A stretch of 64,000 bases of DNA, taken from positions 558,001-622,000 of the forward strand of contig OY723298.1 of NCBI GenBank assembly GCA_963210315.1. The letters are read 5' to 3'. This DNA comes from Rhynchopus euleeides (taxonomy: Eukaryota > Euglenozoa > Diplonemea > Diplonemida > Diplonemidae). Made by a program: the position numbers and the translations under genes. Positions 39,730 to 51,079 of the stretch are shown one piece after another. Positions within the stretch are counted from its first letter, which is position 1. Every line of letters starts with the position of its first letter. The notes under the pieces are model-generated. The model searched no databases and had not been told where the DNA came from. It saw only the letters and a program-made list of their open reading frames with translations.

Positions 39730-40500
39730 GCAAAGGGGGGATGGGAGGTGGGGGTATTGATGGGTGGGAAGGGAGAGAGGAAGGGTGGTTTTTTTGGGTA
39801 TCGGCCACACCCTGGCGTATGTGTTGCCAAGGGTGCTGGGGTATTTTGTGTTGGGGGGAGATCAACAAGCTCGTGTTTGATGTGTCGTGTGGCAGGTTGT
39901 GCAGGTTGGTAGGGACCGGTGAGGCGGGTATGCGCCGTTTGCTGCCAGATCATTTTGTCAGGGGTGGGGGTGGGAGGCAGGCGGTGGGCCGTTGCGGGTT
40001 TCTTTCATCTGCTCGCTTTGCCGTGCAGCACGACCTTCCTCTCCTTCTGGGCTCCCGGGATATCCCGAAGAAAACCGCACACATCACTCACAGAACTACG
40101 GCATCTTTTGTGGACATCCCCCCTGCTACCCACCCTCCCCCCTCCCCAGCACTACCGCTTCTAGTTGGGATCGCAGGACCGATTATGACACCTTTCTACA
40201 ACCAATGCGCAGAGGGCATGCGCTGCAGCCATGCCGCGCCACAGGGTACACTCACTGCAGGGCACCCAAGCGGGTGTGGCAATCAATCAAGATGCGACGG
40301 AGATACCCAAACCCTGGAGAGAAGAAGAAGAACCTTCTGAGAATACAGGCAAGGGATAGGCAGGACAGAGACGAGGCAAACCAACAGAACCGCGGAGGGG
40401 GGCCACCAGTGATACTTAGCAGTGCCACACCGCATGTGGCATGTCTGACAGTCTATGGTAGAGGCTATCTTTGCTGACGACAATATCGCAAGAACAGCTA
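39730..40500. other. Intergenic upstream of dynein
   Basis: No gene seen. The minus strand has the pyrimidine tract leading to the proposed acceptor (39730-39755). Plus-strand ORFs lack recognisable features. Confidence 0.4.
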
Positions 40501-40753
40501 CACGGTGGACTCCAGCCACCCTAGCGGGAGTCTGGGAGCGGGAGTCTGAGAGGGTGTCTTTTTCTGCAGTATGTACTGGAGACTCCCGCTAGCGGGAGTC
40601 TATTTTCCAGCTAATTTAGGCTAAAGACTCCCGCTAGCGGGAGTCTATTTTCCAGCTAATTTAGGCTAAAGACTCCCGCTAGCGGGAGTCCGAGACTCCC
40701 GCTAGTTGAGACTCCCGAAAAGGGTTACCCTACCCCCGCTGGAGTCCACCGTG
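40501..40753. mobile_element. 253-bp MITE, CACGGTGGACTCC family
   Basis: Ends CACGGTGGACTCCAGC and its complement, with TA on both sides (40499-40500, 40754-40755). Inside are several copies of GACTCCCGCTAGCGGGAGTC, itself a perfect 20-bp palindrome, and a repeated block TATTTTCCAGCTAATTTAGG. No coding capacity. It shares CACGGTGG and the TA duplication with the 5.6-kb transposon. Confidence 0.85.
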
Positions 40754-41555
40754 TAGCTTTTCGCACTAAAAAGAATCCTGCACACACTGCAGGCACCGTG
40801 GAGAACGACAACTCCAAGTCTTTTTTTTTGTCAAAAGCTATTTCGGTCAGGGTATAAGATAGACTTTTTTTCTGGCGCCGTTTTCCGGTTTTTCTGGTTT
40901 TGAAAATTTTTCGCGCGCGCCTTCGGCGCGCGCGACCCGCGCAAACCCTCCCAGAATCTGAGAGGGCCCGGTGCCTGCGCGCGTCCTGTCGTACTGAGGC
41001 TGCTTGGTGGGGCAGGCGCAGCAGCTGCTTTGAAAGTTTGGACTCTCGGCCAAAAAACCGGTCTGGTGCAATTTTTTTACGCAGGGGGGTCTGGGGGGCG
41101 GAGCCCCCCAGCCGCCGGAGGCCACGGTAGTGATCATCTGTTCCCTACAGTCTGGATTCGCTTGTAAGTAGGAAGGCTTCGCTGTATCGCAGCCCGGCCA
41201 GCAGGAGATCACTGGTCCTTGAGGGTTCAACCTTCAGGGTGGAGGAGGACGGGGGAGCGACCACTCGTGACAGGTGTGCGTTGTGGGTGGAGTGGGTGCA
41301 CGACAGAATGGCCAAAGGGTCCACGAGATCTCTGCACACATTCCGTTATCGAGGAAATGGGCACCTAGCTGTGACGACAGGCAACAAACAAATCTCATCT
41401 GTTAGTTGCCCCCAATAGGCTTGGCGACCTTCAAGATTGCTTGAAAGTCGTTCGTGTTCTCGTCTCAGCCCTCCAGACAAGCAGATCTGTCTCGAGTTGG
41501 TGGGCTGTCGCCATGTATTCGATGGCACCGAGTGACGCTGCACAGAGGCAGACGA
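40754..41555. other. Intergenic, with a GC hairpin
   Basis: Contains a strong stem-loop GCGCGCGCCTTCGGCGCGCG near 40911-40932 and a second inverted pair GGGGGGCGGAGCCCCCC near 41092-41108. Neither is followed by a clear gene. No ORF is supported. Confidence 0.4.
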
Positions 41556-41731
41556 CACGGTGAACTCCAGCGGAGGTTACCCTACCTCCGCTGGAGTACA
41601 CCGTGTGTCTCCCATGAGTCTCAACTAGCGGGAGTCGTAAATTAGCTGGAAAATAGACTCCCGTCTCCAGTACAGACTGCAGTCTTAGACTCCCTCTTAG
41701 ACACTCGCTAGGGTGGCTGGAGTCCACCATG
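41556..41731. mobile_element. Degenerate inverted copy of the CACGGTGGACTCC MITE
   Basis: Reverse orientation relative to 40501-40753. It keeps CACGGTGAACTCCAGCGG at the left, GGAGTCCACCATG at the right and the ATTAGCTGGAAAATAGACTC block. It has substitutions in both ends and no clear target duplication, so it is an old copy. Confidence 0.65.
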
Positions 41732-42482
41732 TGTGCACCTTCAAAACAGAAGAGGCCTGCATGACGAGGGCATCACCACCCACCGGGCCCCACCGGGCCA
41801 CCCGCTAGGTCCATTTTTTCTTCTCCGCTTCTCTGCCTTCTTTGGACTATTTGAGCTCTGTGCGGATCACGATGGGGTCACTTTCTATTTTTTTATGGCG
41901 TTTTTTCTGACTGTTTTACTGTCCCAAAGTCACAAAAAAAACCGCCAAAAATGAGATCGACCTTTTTTTTTTCCAGAAAACCGGGAACCGGGAAACCCTG
42001 GTTTTGAAAACCGGAAAACCAGACCTATCTTATCCCCTGAATTTCGGTGGTTCCCTTCTGTGACTAGTAGGGAAGGCACAAACAACACAGCACACCCCTA
42101 TGATTGCATCACGGCGAAGACCCCCTCCCCGATGGCAGGGCCATGTCACCTGAATCCCATCTCGAAGGAGAGGATGGGGGTGGGGGTGGGGGGGGAACTT
42201 TGGAAGAACTTTGTGGAGGGCATCACCTCTCTGAAGAAGAACGCCCACGCTGCGTCAGAAGGGAGTTTTTCAGGAGAAACTCGCAACGTGCTCTGGAACT
42301 CACAGCAGAGCCTCTGGAGGCGGCTGGGGATGTGGGGGGTGTGGGGATACTAAAGGAGGAGGGCAAAAACCCCCTTTGATTGGGGCGCCCTTCTCCAAGA
42401 CTACTCAAGAATATCACAAACCTCCGGGTGGTGGTGGTGAGCCTCGGGGTGATGGGCAAAATGGCTTTTAACACAAGCTGGG
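41732..42482. other. Intergenic, 3' flank of the kinesin gene
   Basis: No gene seen. AT-rich stretches (TTTTTTTTCC, AAAACCGGGAACCGGG) alternate with poly-G. Confidence 0.4.
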
Positions 42483-45400
42483 CTAATCGAGGTGTCTACG
42501 GCCTGGCCCTTGCATGCCGCTCTTCTTGCTGGCGACGAGCCAAAGAGTGTGCCGCTCGATATATTGCTCCTGGGTGAAGAACATGACAAGCTGTTGTGAC
42601 GTCCACAGGTCAAGCCCTGTGAGGGTGCGGACATCATACAGCGTGATGAAGATCCGGCTGTCCGACACGACGTGCTCGCGGGCTGAGAGGTACAAGGCAG
42701 GGGGCAGGTGCAGCTCGCTGCAGCACGCCCGCTCATCCTCATCCAGCTCGTCATACATCGGCAGATCCGCGATAGCCAGAGGCGACCCGTCTCCCCTCTG
42801 GGGCCCAGGCCTGAAGGTCTCATAGAACCCAGGCTTGTGCCCCAGCCTGTTCAGCCCCGTCACCCACGCCTCGAAATCGTTGTGAACGCTCGCGATGATG
42901 TCGAAGGTGACCCCATTCACATCCACGAGGGAGAATGACTTGTAGAAGTGATCCGGCACGCTGCTCTCTGTCACAACCACCTCTGTGTCGACACGGTCGT
43001 CGCGCTTGTCATGGTCCGGCTTGAAGTCCGGGGGGTGGAAGTGGCGGAAGTTCTCAGACATCTGCCCCAGCGAAACCTTCTCGATCTTACGGAGCTCCAC
43101 GATATCAGCATAGTCCTGCCTGTTCGGCTCCCCATCAGCTGAGTTGCGGACAATATATAGCTGCCCATGCGCACGCTCGGTATACATAAACTGTCGCACA
43201 ATATCATGGTCATTTGTGACACGCCACACGGGTGTGCCAGCCTCAAGGTACTGCAATATCCGCTCCAGCAGCTCTCTGAAGTGCTGCTCCTTCCGCAGGG
43301 CGTCCTTCATCTGCCGCGTCTCGACGTGTTTGAACAGATCATCCTCTTCCTCGCGTGAGATCTGGATGTTGTCCTTCTTCCTGCTGAACTGCACCTCGTC
43401 GTTCGACAGATACGTCTTGCGCTCCCGCTCCATCTCGTTCCCCCCAGAGGAGGGCGACGACGGAGGCGTCGGGGTGAAGTCAGTCACAGCCGTGCCGATG
43501 CCGAAGCTTGCAGTCTGCAAAGGTAAAGAGACATAGGAGCAGGACGGGGGGGATATCGGGAATAGGGAGATAGGGAAAGGCATGCAGCCTCAACAACATG
43601 AAATATGCATACCAGGCTAAGGTTCGACTCTTCATCCTGCGCGGCTGGCGTCGAGTTGATATACGCCTGGGTGCGCTCCTGAGGTTTTTGGAAATGTTGG
43701 GCGGTGTGATGTGATGGCGTTATTTGGGCTTGATTTTTTCTCTCTCTGCCTGCCCTTGAGAGAGATGACGAGAAAAGGCCACCCCCCCACCTGCCCCCAC
43801 CCCCAACACTTCTACCCATTTGGCACAGCCCTGTTCGCGCCAGGCATACATTGTCTTCGATAAGGTGCTTCATATCGCGCGCCTTCGACGCCAGAGATGC
43901 ATTGTGATGCCGCAGGTGCGCCACAATCTGCTTGAGCTCCCTCAGGCTCTTCCCTTCATGTGGTGAGGGGGTCTTGTCACGGATGTCGTGCTTCATGGCA
44001 GCAAGCTCCTGGCGTGCCGTCTCCAGCCTCTTCTTGATGGCCTCCTCGTCAGGGATTGTTGGCTTTGCCTCCGCACGGATGTCCTCCCCACGCTTCACTA
44101 CGGCAGCGAGGGCCTCTTCATATCGAGCGCGGAAGGCATCCGTCTCTGCTTGCATGGCTTCATTCTTGTCCTGACGGTGCTTCACAGCAGCATCCACCCT
44201 CTCTTTGTTGGAGGCCCGCAGCTTCTCCATGTCCCTGTGTATCTTGGCCTTCTGCGCATCCACCTGCGCCTGGTAGTGCCGCAGCTTCCCGGCAAGCCCC
44301 TCGTCCATCTCCTGGCGCAGCTTCACCACCTCCTGGAAGATGTTGTCTTCTGCTGTGCGGATCGCGGACACCTTCTCCTCACAGGCTGCCTGTGCCTCGA
44401 CGAGGAGGTCTTCGTCTGCGGTGTACTGTGCGGAAGACGATGCGTATCCCTCCTGCAGCTGCGAGCACCGCAGCATCTGTGCCGCAACCTGCTCGCGGTA
44501 GTCACCGATTGTCATCTGTGCCTGCACCTTCATGGCACGTTCTCCGAACTTCAGTGTGGAGCTCGTCTCGCTGACGTGGTCCCAGCTGGGATGCACCGTC
44601 ACGATGACAGAGGTCTTCCCGTTGCCGGTGAGGCAGTGCTGCAGCAGCCGCGTCAGCTTCGAGTCGCGGAAGGGGATGTGCTTGAACCCGTTGGCAATCC
44701 CGTGCACGCATGTCCCCAGCACCGTGAGCGACTTGTTGATTGCCACCGCCTCCTTATAGGAATCCCCCGTTGCGCCAGACTTCGCTATCCTCTCCGACCC
44801 CGCCAGGTCGATGAGGTACAGCTTGCCCTCGATGGCCCGCGGCTGCGAGGGCCGCCCTGTCGTGGTGGCGTCCAGGCTGGGTGTGTCTTTTGGGGTCAGG
44901 CGCACTGTGATGATCAGGCAGGCGTGCGACCGGGATGACGAAGAGTTGAGCCGCGTGTTTGCGGTATTCCGGTTCCGATCCCCCAGCTGGACCAGCGCGT
45001 GGAACTGCTCGGTGGACCGCACCACCACCCGGGTGTTCCCCTCCACGGTCGCACCGTGCACCTCGTCGCTCCGCAGGTCCAGCCTGTCCTTCGAGGGGTC
45101 CAGAAGGTCGATCATCGAGTCGCGGTACAGCTGGACATACTCTGCAGTCACAGCAAGGTCCCTATCACGCTGTCCCTGCGCCCTCTCGAACAGATAGTTG
45201 ATAGCGCGCGGCTGAATCCCTTCCTGCCCCGGCACAGTGCATCCCAGGGTGTGGGTCTTCCCGGTGCCAGTCTGCCCGTAAACAAAGATGGTCGCGTGGA
45301 AACCCTCCAGCACGTCATCGACAGACGGCTTCCCCACCGCCTGAAACACCTCCTCCTGCGTGCTGTCGGCATTCCACACCCTGCTGAAGTAATACTTCGT

Positions 45401-45526
45401 CTCGCCGTCACGCGTGATCCGGATGGACGACTCAGACCCTGTCTGCGCATCCAAAGCTGGTGACTTGCCTTGCTCGTGTGCCAGCAGAGGGCGCACACGC
45501 GCACACACTTTGATGGAGGACGACAT
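42483..45526 (-). CDS. Kinesin with N-terminal motor and C-terminal PH-like region
   Basis: Three exons: 45526-43850, 43678-43613 and 43514-42483, joining in phase 0 to give 924 residues. Introns are 171 and 98 nt; both start GTATGC and end CAG. Motor domain 1-345: P-loop GQTGTGKT (84-91), switch I NSSSSRSH (194-201), switch II LIDLAGSE (238-245). A coiled coil follows at about 350-555 (EKVSAIRTAEDNIFQEVVKL, KIHRDMEKLRASNKERVDAA). The last exon has a charged linker, then a beta-rich region (GQLYIVRNS, SFSLVDVNGVTFDIIASVHN, DFEAWVTGLNRLGHKPGF) like the PH domains of lipid-binding or PLC-type proteins, so it may carry membrane cargo. An N-terminal motor implies plus-end movement along microtubules. 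The subfamily is not clear; retained introns would read through as low complexity. Confidence 0.85.
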
Positions 45527-47439
45527 GATTCAAACGGCAGGCAGAGGTGGGCTGTGTCAGGTTATCGCGTGAGTCTGTCCGCTTCTCAGAAAGACAACCA
45601 CACAGAAGTGTGAAGGTGTGGGTGTGTCGTTGAGGGGAGGCGAAGGGTGCACCGTCGGTATGGGTGTGCGGGCGAGCTGGGATTCGCTACTCGTGTGTAT
45701 GATGTGTGGGGGCTCACGGTCCACAGGGAGCCCGCATGGTGCTGCCACGGATGCGCACCTGCCGGGGTGGTGTGGTGGTAAGTTGCCGAAAGGAAGATCC
45801 TGCATGAAGCACGACAGCAGAACAGGACCCCCTGTATATCCTGATGGCCAACACACGGAGACCAATCCAGAAAATACCGAGTCTCGGATGACAAAGATCG
45901 CTCGATGGGTGGGTGGGAGTCGGGGGCGAGCGGGGGCGAGAGCATATCACATCAGGAGCGGAGGGAGCGCCTCCTCCGTGTCAGGTTGACGCAGACCACA
46001 TCATCCCGCTGCAAGCCACCACGAGACGCCCGCCGAAGGTGGGCAATGGGGCAACCCGCGAGACGTGGTCACGCCAGAGACACCGGTCCCGCCCCGCCGC
46101 TTTTTTTGGACTTGGTGCATCAAAAAAAGGGCTTCTGAAGTGGGGAGCGGAGGGGTGTCTGATCCTCACGCTCTGCACCGAACGGTTTCAAACAATCCAA
46201 AACAAACAAGACACTCCCGAGGAGGGGCGTTCTTGATTTGTACGCACGGGATGTGCAATGAGCTCATCAGTCAACTGGGAATACTGCTTTCATACTTAGA
46301 AGGTACACACGCGTGTCTCAAGGCTGTGAAGACCTCAACTTCGCGACTCCAACTCTCTTCCTCAATGGTAACGAGGAACCCCATGAATATGGGCTTGGAG
46401 GCAGCACACAAACTGGCACACGTGGGAGCCTATCACCGCCGCCACAAATGACATGGCGGTCACCCCCAGACAGGGGGGCCACCTTGTGGCAGCCTCTTTC
46501 TGTGGGGAGGGGCATTTGTCTCGGAAACTCTCCGCACCCCCCTCCCCCCTCTGGAGTGGCAGCAGAACCGATCACTCCGTAAAAATAATACAAATGCTGC
46601 TGCAAGAGCTGCTGTGTTTTCTTTGGCATCGACGACCACAGCCCTGGCGTGCGGGACGACCAGTTCGGTGACGGACGTGTTATTTTCGTTCGCGATACTT
46701 TGTTGTTTGCGTCAGATATGTTGTCCCACGGGAGGGCAGGCGAGGGTGGGGGTGGGACGACGATTCCACGATCTACGAGAGCGAGGCTTTTTCATAGGCT
46801 CGGCCAGTCAAAACATAGCGTTACAATGGGCTTGCTTCTGGAAGCAGTTTCTGTGCGGTTTTCTTTAAATCCCCGGCTGGTCATTCCCCTCACCCCACCC
46901 ATCCACCTTTGCTTACGGATATGAAAGGGTCTTCCGGGAAACTTTAGCTCAATCTCCCCAGCGGGTTTTCTAAACAAAACGAGAGGAAATGCATCCCGAA
47001 AGCGCATACCTCCCTCTGGCATACATGTATGGAACGTATTGAAAAACGCACAACAGAAAGAAAAAGAATCGCAAAGCGGCGGACTGGGTGGATTATAGTT
47101 TCTTTCAGCTTCTTCCTCTCTCTCTCCGACTGCGACAGCCACCCCATCCCCCCCCCCCCTTGCCCGCCCTCAACACCCGACCATGCCACTTTGCTGTCGA
47201 CCAAAGAATACCGCATCGAAAAAGACGACCAATCTCGGCGCCTGCATTTTTGCAGGGGGTGGATATCGCACTGCCTCTCCCGAGAGCAGGCAGGCGGGCA
47301 GGCGGGCAGGCAGGGAGGGACGAGGGCGTGTGAGGAGGGCTGCGTGAGGATGAAAACACGATTGTATTCGCATGTGGGGCAGCCGAATGCAGCCGGAAAC
47401 ACCTCTCCCCACCCCCCCACCTTACAACGCCCCTCCGAA
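45527..47439. other. Intergenic between the kinesin and F-box genes
   Basis: About 1.9 kb without a supported gene. Two GTATGC motifs on the minus strand (near 46996-47010) match the donor sequence used elsewhere here, but no exon could be tied to them. Many overlapping ORFs of 60-200 codons lack domains. Confidence 0.35.
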
Positions 47440-48075
47440 TCACGGCACACACGCCCCCGGGTTGCGCCGCTCCCTCCAGGTTGTGCAGCAGAAAAGCCTG
47501 AATGAGCACAGCACGTTGGTGTCCATGCGGAGCTCAACAAGGCGATCCGTCGCCACTGCGTAGCCATCTGACCAATGCGACGTCGCCGCCCACAGGTCGA
47601 TATTGGCAGGTGCCTCGGAGTCGACTAAATCAATCCAGGCCCTCAGCAGGGGGTCCGTTTGTATCGTCGCCCGGGCGGCAAGCCAGGACCGGATTCTATC
47701 GCAGGTCATATGCGTGCCGACACCCTTGCGTGTGAGGGGCTTGCAGGTGAGGTCTTCGGAGCAGCCCACAGCCTGGTCCCCATCCCGCAGCAGCGCCGGG
47801 GCTGCCTCGGCTGACCACCGCAGCACGAAGTCACGGTCGGCGTGGCAGCTGAGGCGGCTGATGAAGGGCCCGCTGAGCCACATCCGGTGGCTCTTCTGCA
47901 CCAGCGTGCACCACCCCCGGCACACCCGGCGCACTGAGCAGAGTATGTCGGCCGGCTCCAGCAGGGGGAACAGGTTGCGCACCATCACAGACGTCGGCAG
48001 CAGTGGCATGTCATCTTCGCTGAAGTCCTCCACATGACACTGGCATCCCGACACACGGGACCCCACGACCCCCAT
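47440..48075 (-). CDS. F-box-like protein
   Basis: 211 residues from the ATG at 48075 (MGVVGSRVSGCQCHVEDFSE), with an AG acceptor one base before it. Residues about 28-72 fit an F-box: LLPTSVMVRNLFPLLEPADI, LCSVRRVCRGWCTLV, then HRMWLSGPF. In this family the F-box binds SKP1, linking the protein to an SCF ubiquitin ligase. The rest (LSCHADRDFVLRWSAEAAPA, MTCDRIRSWLAARATIQTDP) shows no clear repeat or substrate-binding domain. The last stretch, after about residue 190, is Cys/Arg-rich and could be intron read-through, so the 3' end may not be right. Confidence 0.55.
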   Translation of the reverse strand: MGVVGSRVSGCQCHVEDFSEDDMPLLPTSVMVRNLFPLLEPADILCSVRRVCRGWCTLVQKSHRMWLSGPFISRLSCHADRDFVLRWSAEAAPALLRDGDQAVGCSEDLTCKPLTRKGVGTHMTCDRIRSWLAARATIQTDPLLRAWIDLVDSEAPANIDLWAATSHWSDGYAVATDRLVELRMDTNVLCSFRLFCCTTWRERRNPGACVP

Positions 48076-48911
48076 GCTGCATGGGGCGTGGGATGTGGGG
48101 CGTAGGTGTGTAGGGTGTGAGCGCGTGGATATCAAACCTTATCAAACCCCACAGCTGTGTGTAGCGCTGTGTGAACAGGCTATACAGGACACCTCCAGTA
48201 TCGCACTCCTGAAGGAGAAGGATACCCCAACACGGCGTGGCACACCGGGTTCGGCTCGTCGTGTGGTGTGGGTGGTGCTGTGTGGCTGTGGCGTGACAGG
48301 CGTGGGGGTGGGGGTGGTGAAGGAATATATGCGTTGAGAAAAACAGTCTCTAGTAATGTGCGATGGGGGGCGGGGGGAGGGGTTGCAAGGCAGTTCAGCA
48401 TCGAGAAGAGGCGTGAGAGGAGGTGTGGGGGATTGGATGGCATCTGCTGTGTGTGGGGTATCCATCCCGACCGCACCGCTTAGGCTAGTAGGAAGGCACG
48501 GGGGGTGGGGGGGGGGGGGGGGAGGAATGGCGTGGCCATCTCTGCCCCCCCCCCCCATGCTGTGTGTTTGTTGCACTGCAGTTCTTTGTTGTATCATCCC
48601 GAGAGCGTCGCCATCGGGTTTTCATCTCGCTTCATTATTTTTTTTGTCAGCGGGGTCGATTTTTATTCTGGATGCATACCACCACCACCACCACCACCAC
48701 CACCTCCTCCTCCTCCTCCTCCTCTATCTCACCACCACCACCCCCCCAAACCCAATCCCCCAGAGAGACCGAGTGAGGCTCAGTGGGGGGTGGGGGTGAG
48801 GTTCCACACATGCAGTCCCACCTCCACCTCCACCTCCACCGCACAGCCGCTCCACACAACAGCACACCCAGACAAGGTAACATCCACCCTCCTCCTCCCC
48901 AACCGGCTCAT
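48076..48911. other. Intergenic with (CAC)n/(CCT)n microsatellite
   Basis: A run of CAC then CCT triplets lies at 48678-48735, with more CCACCT repeats at 48820-48840. Poly-G tracts lie at 48500-48525. No gene seen. Confidence 0.5.
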
Positions 48912-49732
48912 CTAGTGCCGCCGGGACCTCTCGCGTTGCTCGTGCACCACGTGCTGCCCAGGCTCCGGGGCAGGGGTGGGCGCACCGCGGCCGACGCCCC
49001 GCCCTGCGTTGGGCTTGCTGAGGTCCACACCACCGCCGCGCCCACGCCCGGCCGCTGCGGCAGGGGCGGCTCCCACAGCAGCGCCCCGCCCGCCGGCGGC
49101 AGGCGGGGCAGGGGTTGGCTCTGCTGCGGGGGCAGGAACCTCCTCGGGCTTCGAGGCAGTCGCAGCAGGCGTGGGGGGCACAGGCGCAGGCGCAGCCTCC
49201 GGTGTGGGTGTGGGTGTGGGCTGTGCCTCCACAGCTGCTGTGCCTCTGCCAGCAGGCGGTGTCGGTGGCTCCACCTGCTGCCCCCTGCCGGGCTGCACGC
49301 CCTGCCCCCTCCCCGCGGCGTCCGCCGGCGCGATGCCTGCACCGCGCCCCGCAGCCTCCGCCACACCCGCACCCCGCCCCGCCGCCGCAGCGGCGCTGCT
49401 GGGCGGAGCGGTGCCGCGCCCGGCAGCAGCCTCGATGCCCGCACCCCGCCCCGCGGCCCCCTCTCCGACGCCTGTCCCCCGCCCCGCAGCGTCAGCAGGC
49501 TGGCCGCGCCCGGCGGCCTCCACGCCTGCACCTCTCCCGGAGGGTTCCGAAGGCTGTGCAGCAGGGGGTGCTGTGGCCACACCCTTGGGCTCGTGCTTCG
49601 CAGTGCTCTCCGCGTCCTTCTTGGGTTTCTTCGCGGCGGCCTGTGGGGTAGAGGGGGGTGGTGTGGTGTTTGGCAGGGGCGGAATTGCATTGGGGTGTGG
49701 CTGTGTGCAGCTGCAAAGGTGGGAGAAAGGGG

Positions 49733-49772
<40 letters not shown>

Positions 49773-50771
49773 GGCAAATCAAGGACCCCCCCCTCCGATG
49801 ATCAGTGCATACCTTGGCACCTGCCTTTTTGGCTGCAGGCTTCGCTGCGGGGGTGTCTTCCACATGGGTGACCTTGTTGACGTTGCCCATGAGCTTGAAG
49901 TGGGTCAGGAACCCGTCAAGCGTAGTGACAGCCGCCTTCACCTTGTGCGAGGGCCCAGAGATGGTAAGGATGGTCGACGGGTCGAACTTAGCAGGAATCG
50001 TGAGAAACGTATCTCCGATGAGCTGCTTAGTGGCAGGGTCGTAAGACGCGACCTCATTTTTGCCGTAGTTAAACCGCTTGTTGATCTCTGCAATCTTCCC
50101 TTCGATGACGTGGTGCACGCTCTTGTCGATGTCGTAGTTCACAGTTGTCGGCTTCTGCGTATCGAGCGTGGGCCATTTTTCCAACACCGCCTTGCTGTTC
50201 ATATTCTGCATCTCCTTCTTCAGGCCGTCGAGCCGGTCCGCCTCCTTCTTGGCAGCAACCACCAGCTTCTTCAGCTCCTGCTCGATCTTCGGCACGGCGG
50301 ACTCCCCGCCGGACACAGTTACGAGGTTCCCCCCGGATGTCTTCGGGGTGAACACAATCGTCACGCCAAACTGGTCCATGATATCCTCAATCACGCTACC
50401 TGTGACAGAGCAGGGTGTGTACAGATTTATTGGCCTTCCTGCTTCTGGCAAGGATGCATCACAACACATTCACGCGAAACACAAACCATACCTTTGTGCT
50501 GCCGCAACAGGTCCTGATCGGCACGCGGAATGCCGAATTTCCGGGAGACCTGCTCTTCCTTCACTGCCCCCTCCACAGGAGCAGCATCCCACTCCTTGGT
50601 ACCACCGTACTGTAGCACGAAATCACGCTTGCAGTAAGGGCGTCCGTCCTCAGGGTCGATGCGGCGCTCGTCATCATCGTATTCATCCAGGTAGTCATCG
50701 TCAAACTCGCCTTTAGCCGCATCGAGATCTTCGTCCAACGCACCGCTGCGGACATTCCTGTGGCGAGGCAT
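48912..50771 (-). CDS. KH-domain RNA-binding protein with C-terminal AGRG repeats
   Basis: Three exons: 50771-50492, 50399-49813 and 49640-48912, giving 531 residues. Introns are 92 and 172 nt with donors GTATGG and GTATGC and ends CACAG; both joins keep frame, and the first rebuilds HKGSVIEDIMDQFGVTIVF. The N-terminus is acidic (DDDYLDEYDDDERRIDPEDG). KH-like regions follow: GSVIEDIMDQFGVTIVF...GNLVTVSGGESAVPKIEQEL, and later FLTIPAKFDPSTILTISGPS, as in vigilin/KH proteins. The last exon is Ala/Gly/Pro-rich with about a dozen AGRG or GGRG motifs, similar to RGG tails that bind RNA and can be Arg-methylated. It probably binds mRNA in the cytoplasm. The second intron holds a (GA)n tract. A transposon ends 35 bases before the ATG. 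Confidence 0.75.
49738..49770. repeat. (GA)n microsatellite in an intron
   Basis: An uninterrupted run of about 16 AG dinucleotides within intron 2 of the KH-domain gene; on the coding strand this is a (CT)n tract between donor and acceptor. Confidence 0.9.
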
Positions 50772-51079
50772 TGCGACCCACTTCGCCCTGCGAGGAGGTT
50801 GGTGCACACGGTGGACTCCAGCGGGGGTAGGGTAACCCTTTTCGGGAGTCTCAACTAGGGGGAGTCCAACTCCCGCTAGCGGGAGTATAGACTCCCGCTA
50901 GCGGGAGTCTATACTCCCGCTAGGGGGAGTCTGACTCCCCCTAGCGGGAGTCTTTTCACCTATTTTCACTCATTTTTCCCATGATACCTATGCAATGTGG
51001 CACTCGTCACTGAAGTACAGCCACACCAAACGAAACGGACGTTTCCACCCATCCCAGCTCGCAGACCTGATTCACAAAA

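Noticed and set aside
43740..43850. Kinesin donor at ATGG|GTAGAA
   Set aside because: It joins out of frame to the next exon; the GTATGC donor at 43849 joins in phase 0 and matches the other introns.
46944..47567. 207-codon minus-strand ORF overlapping the F-box gene end
   Set aside because: Composition follows local low-complexity DNA and no domain is seen; the two GTATGC motifs inside could not be linked to exons.
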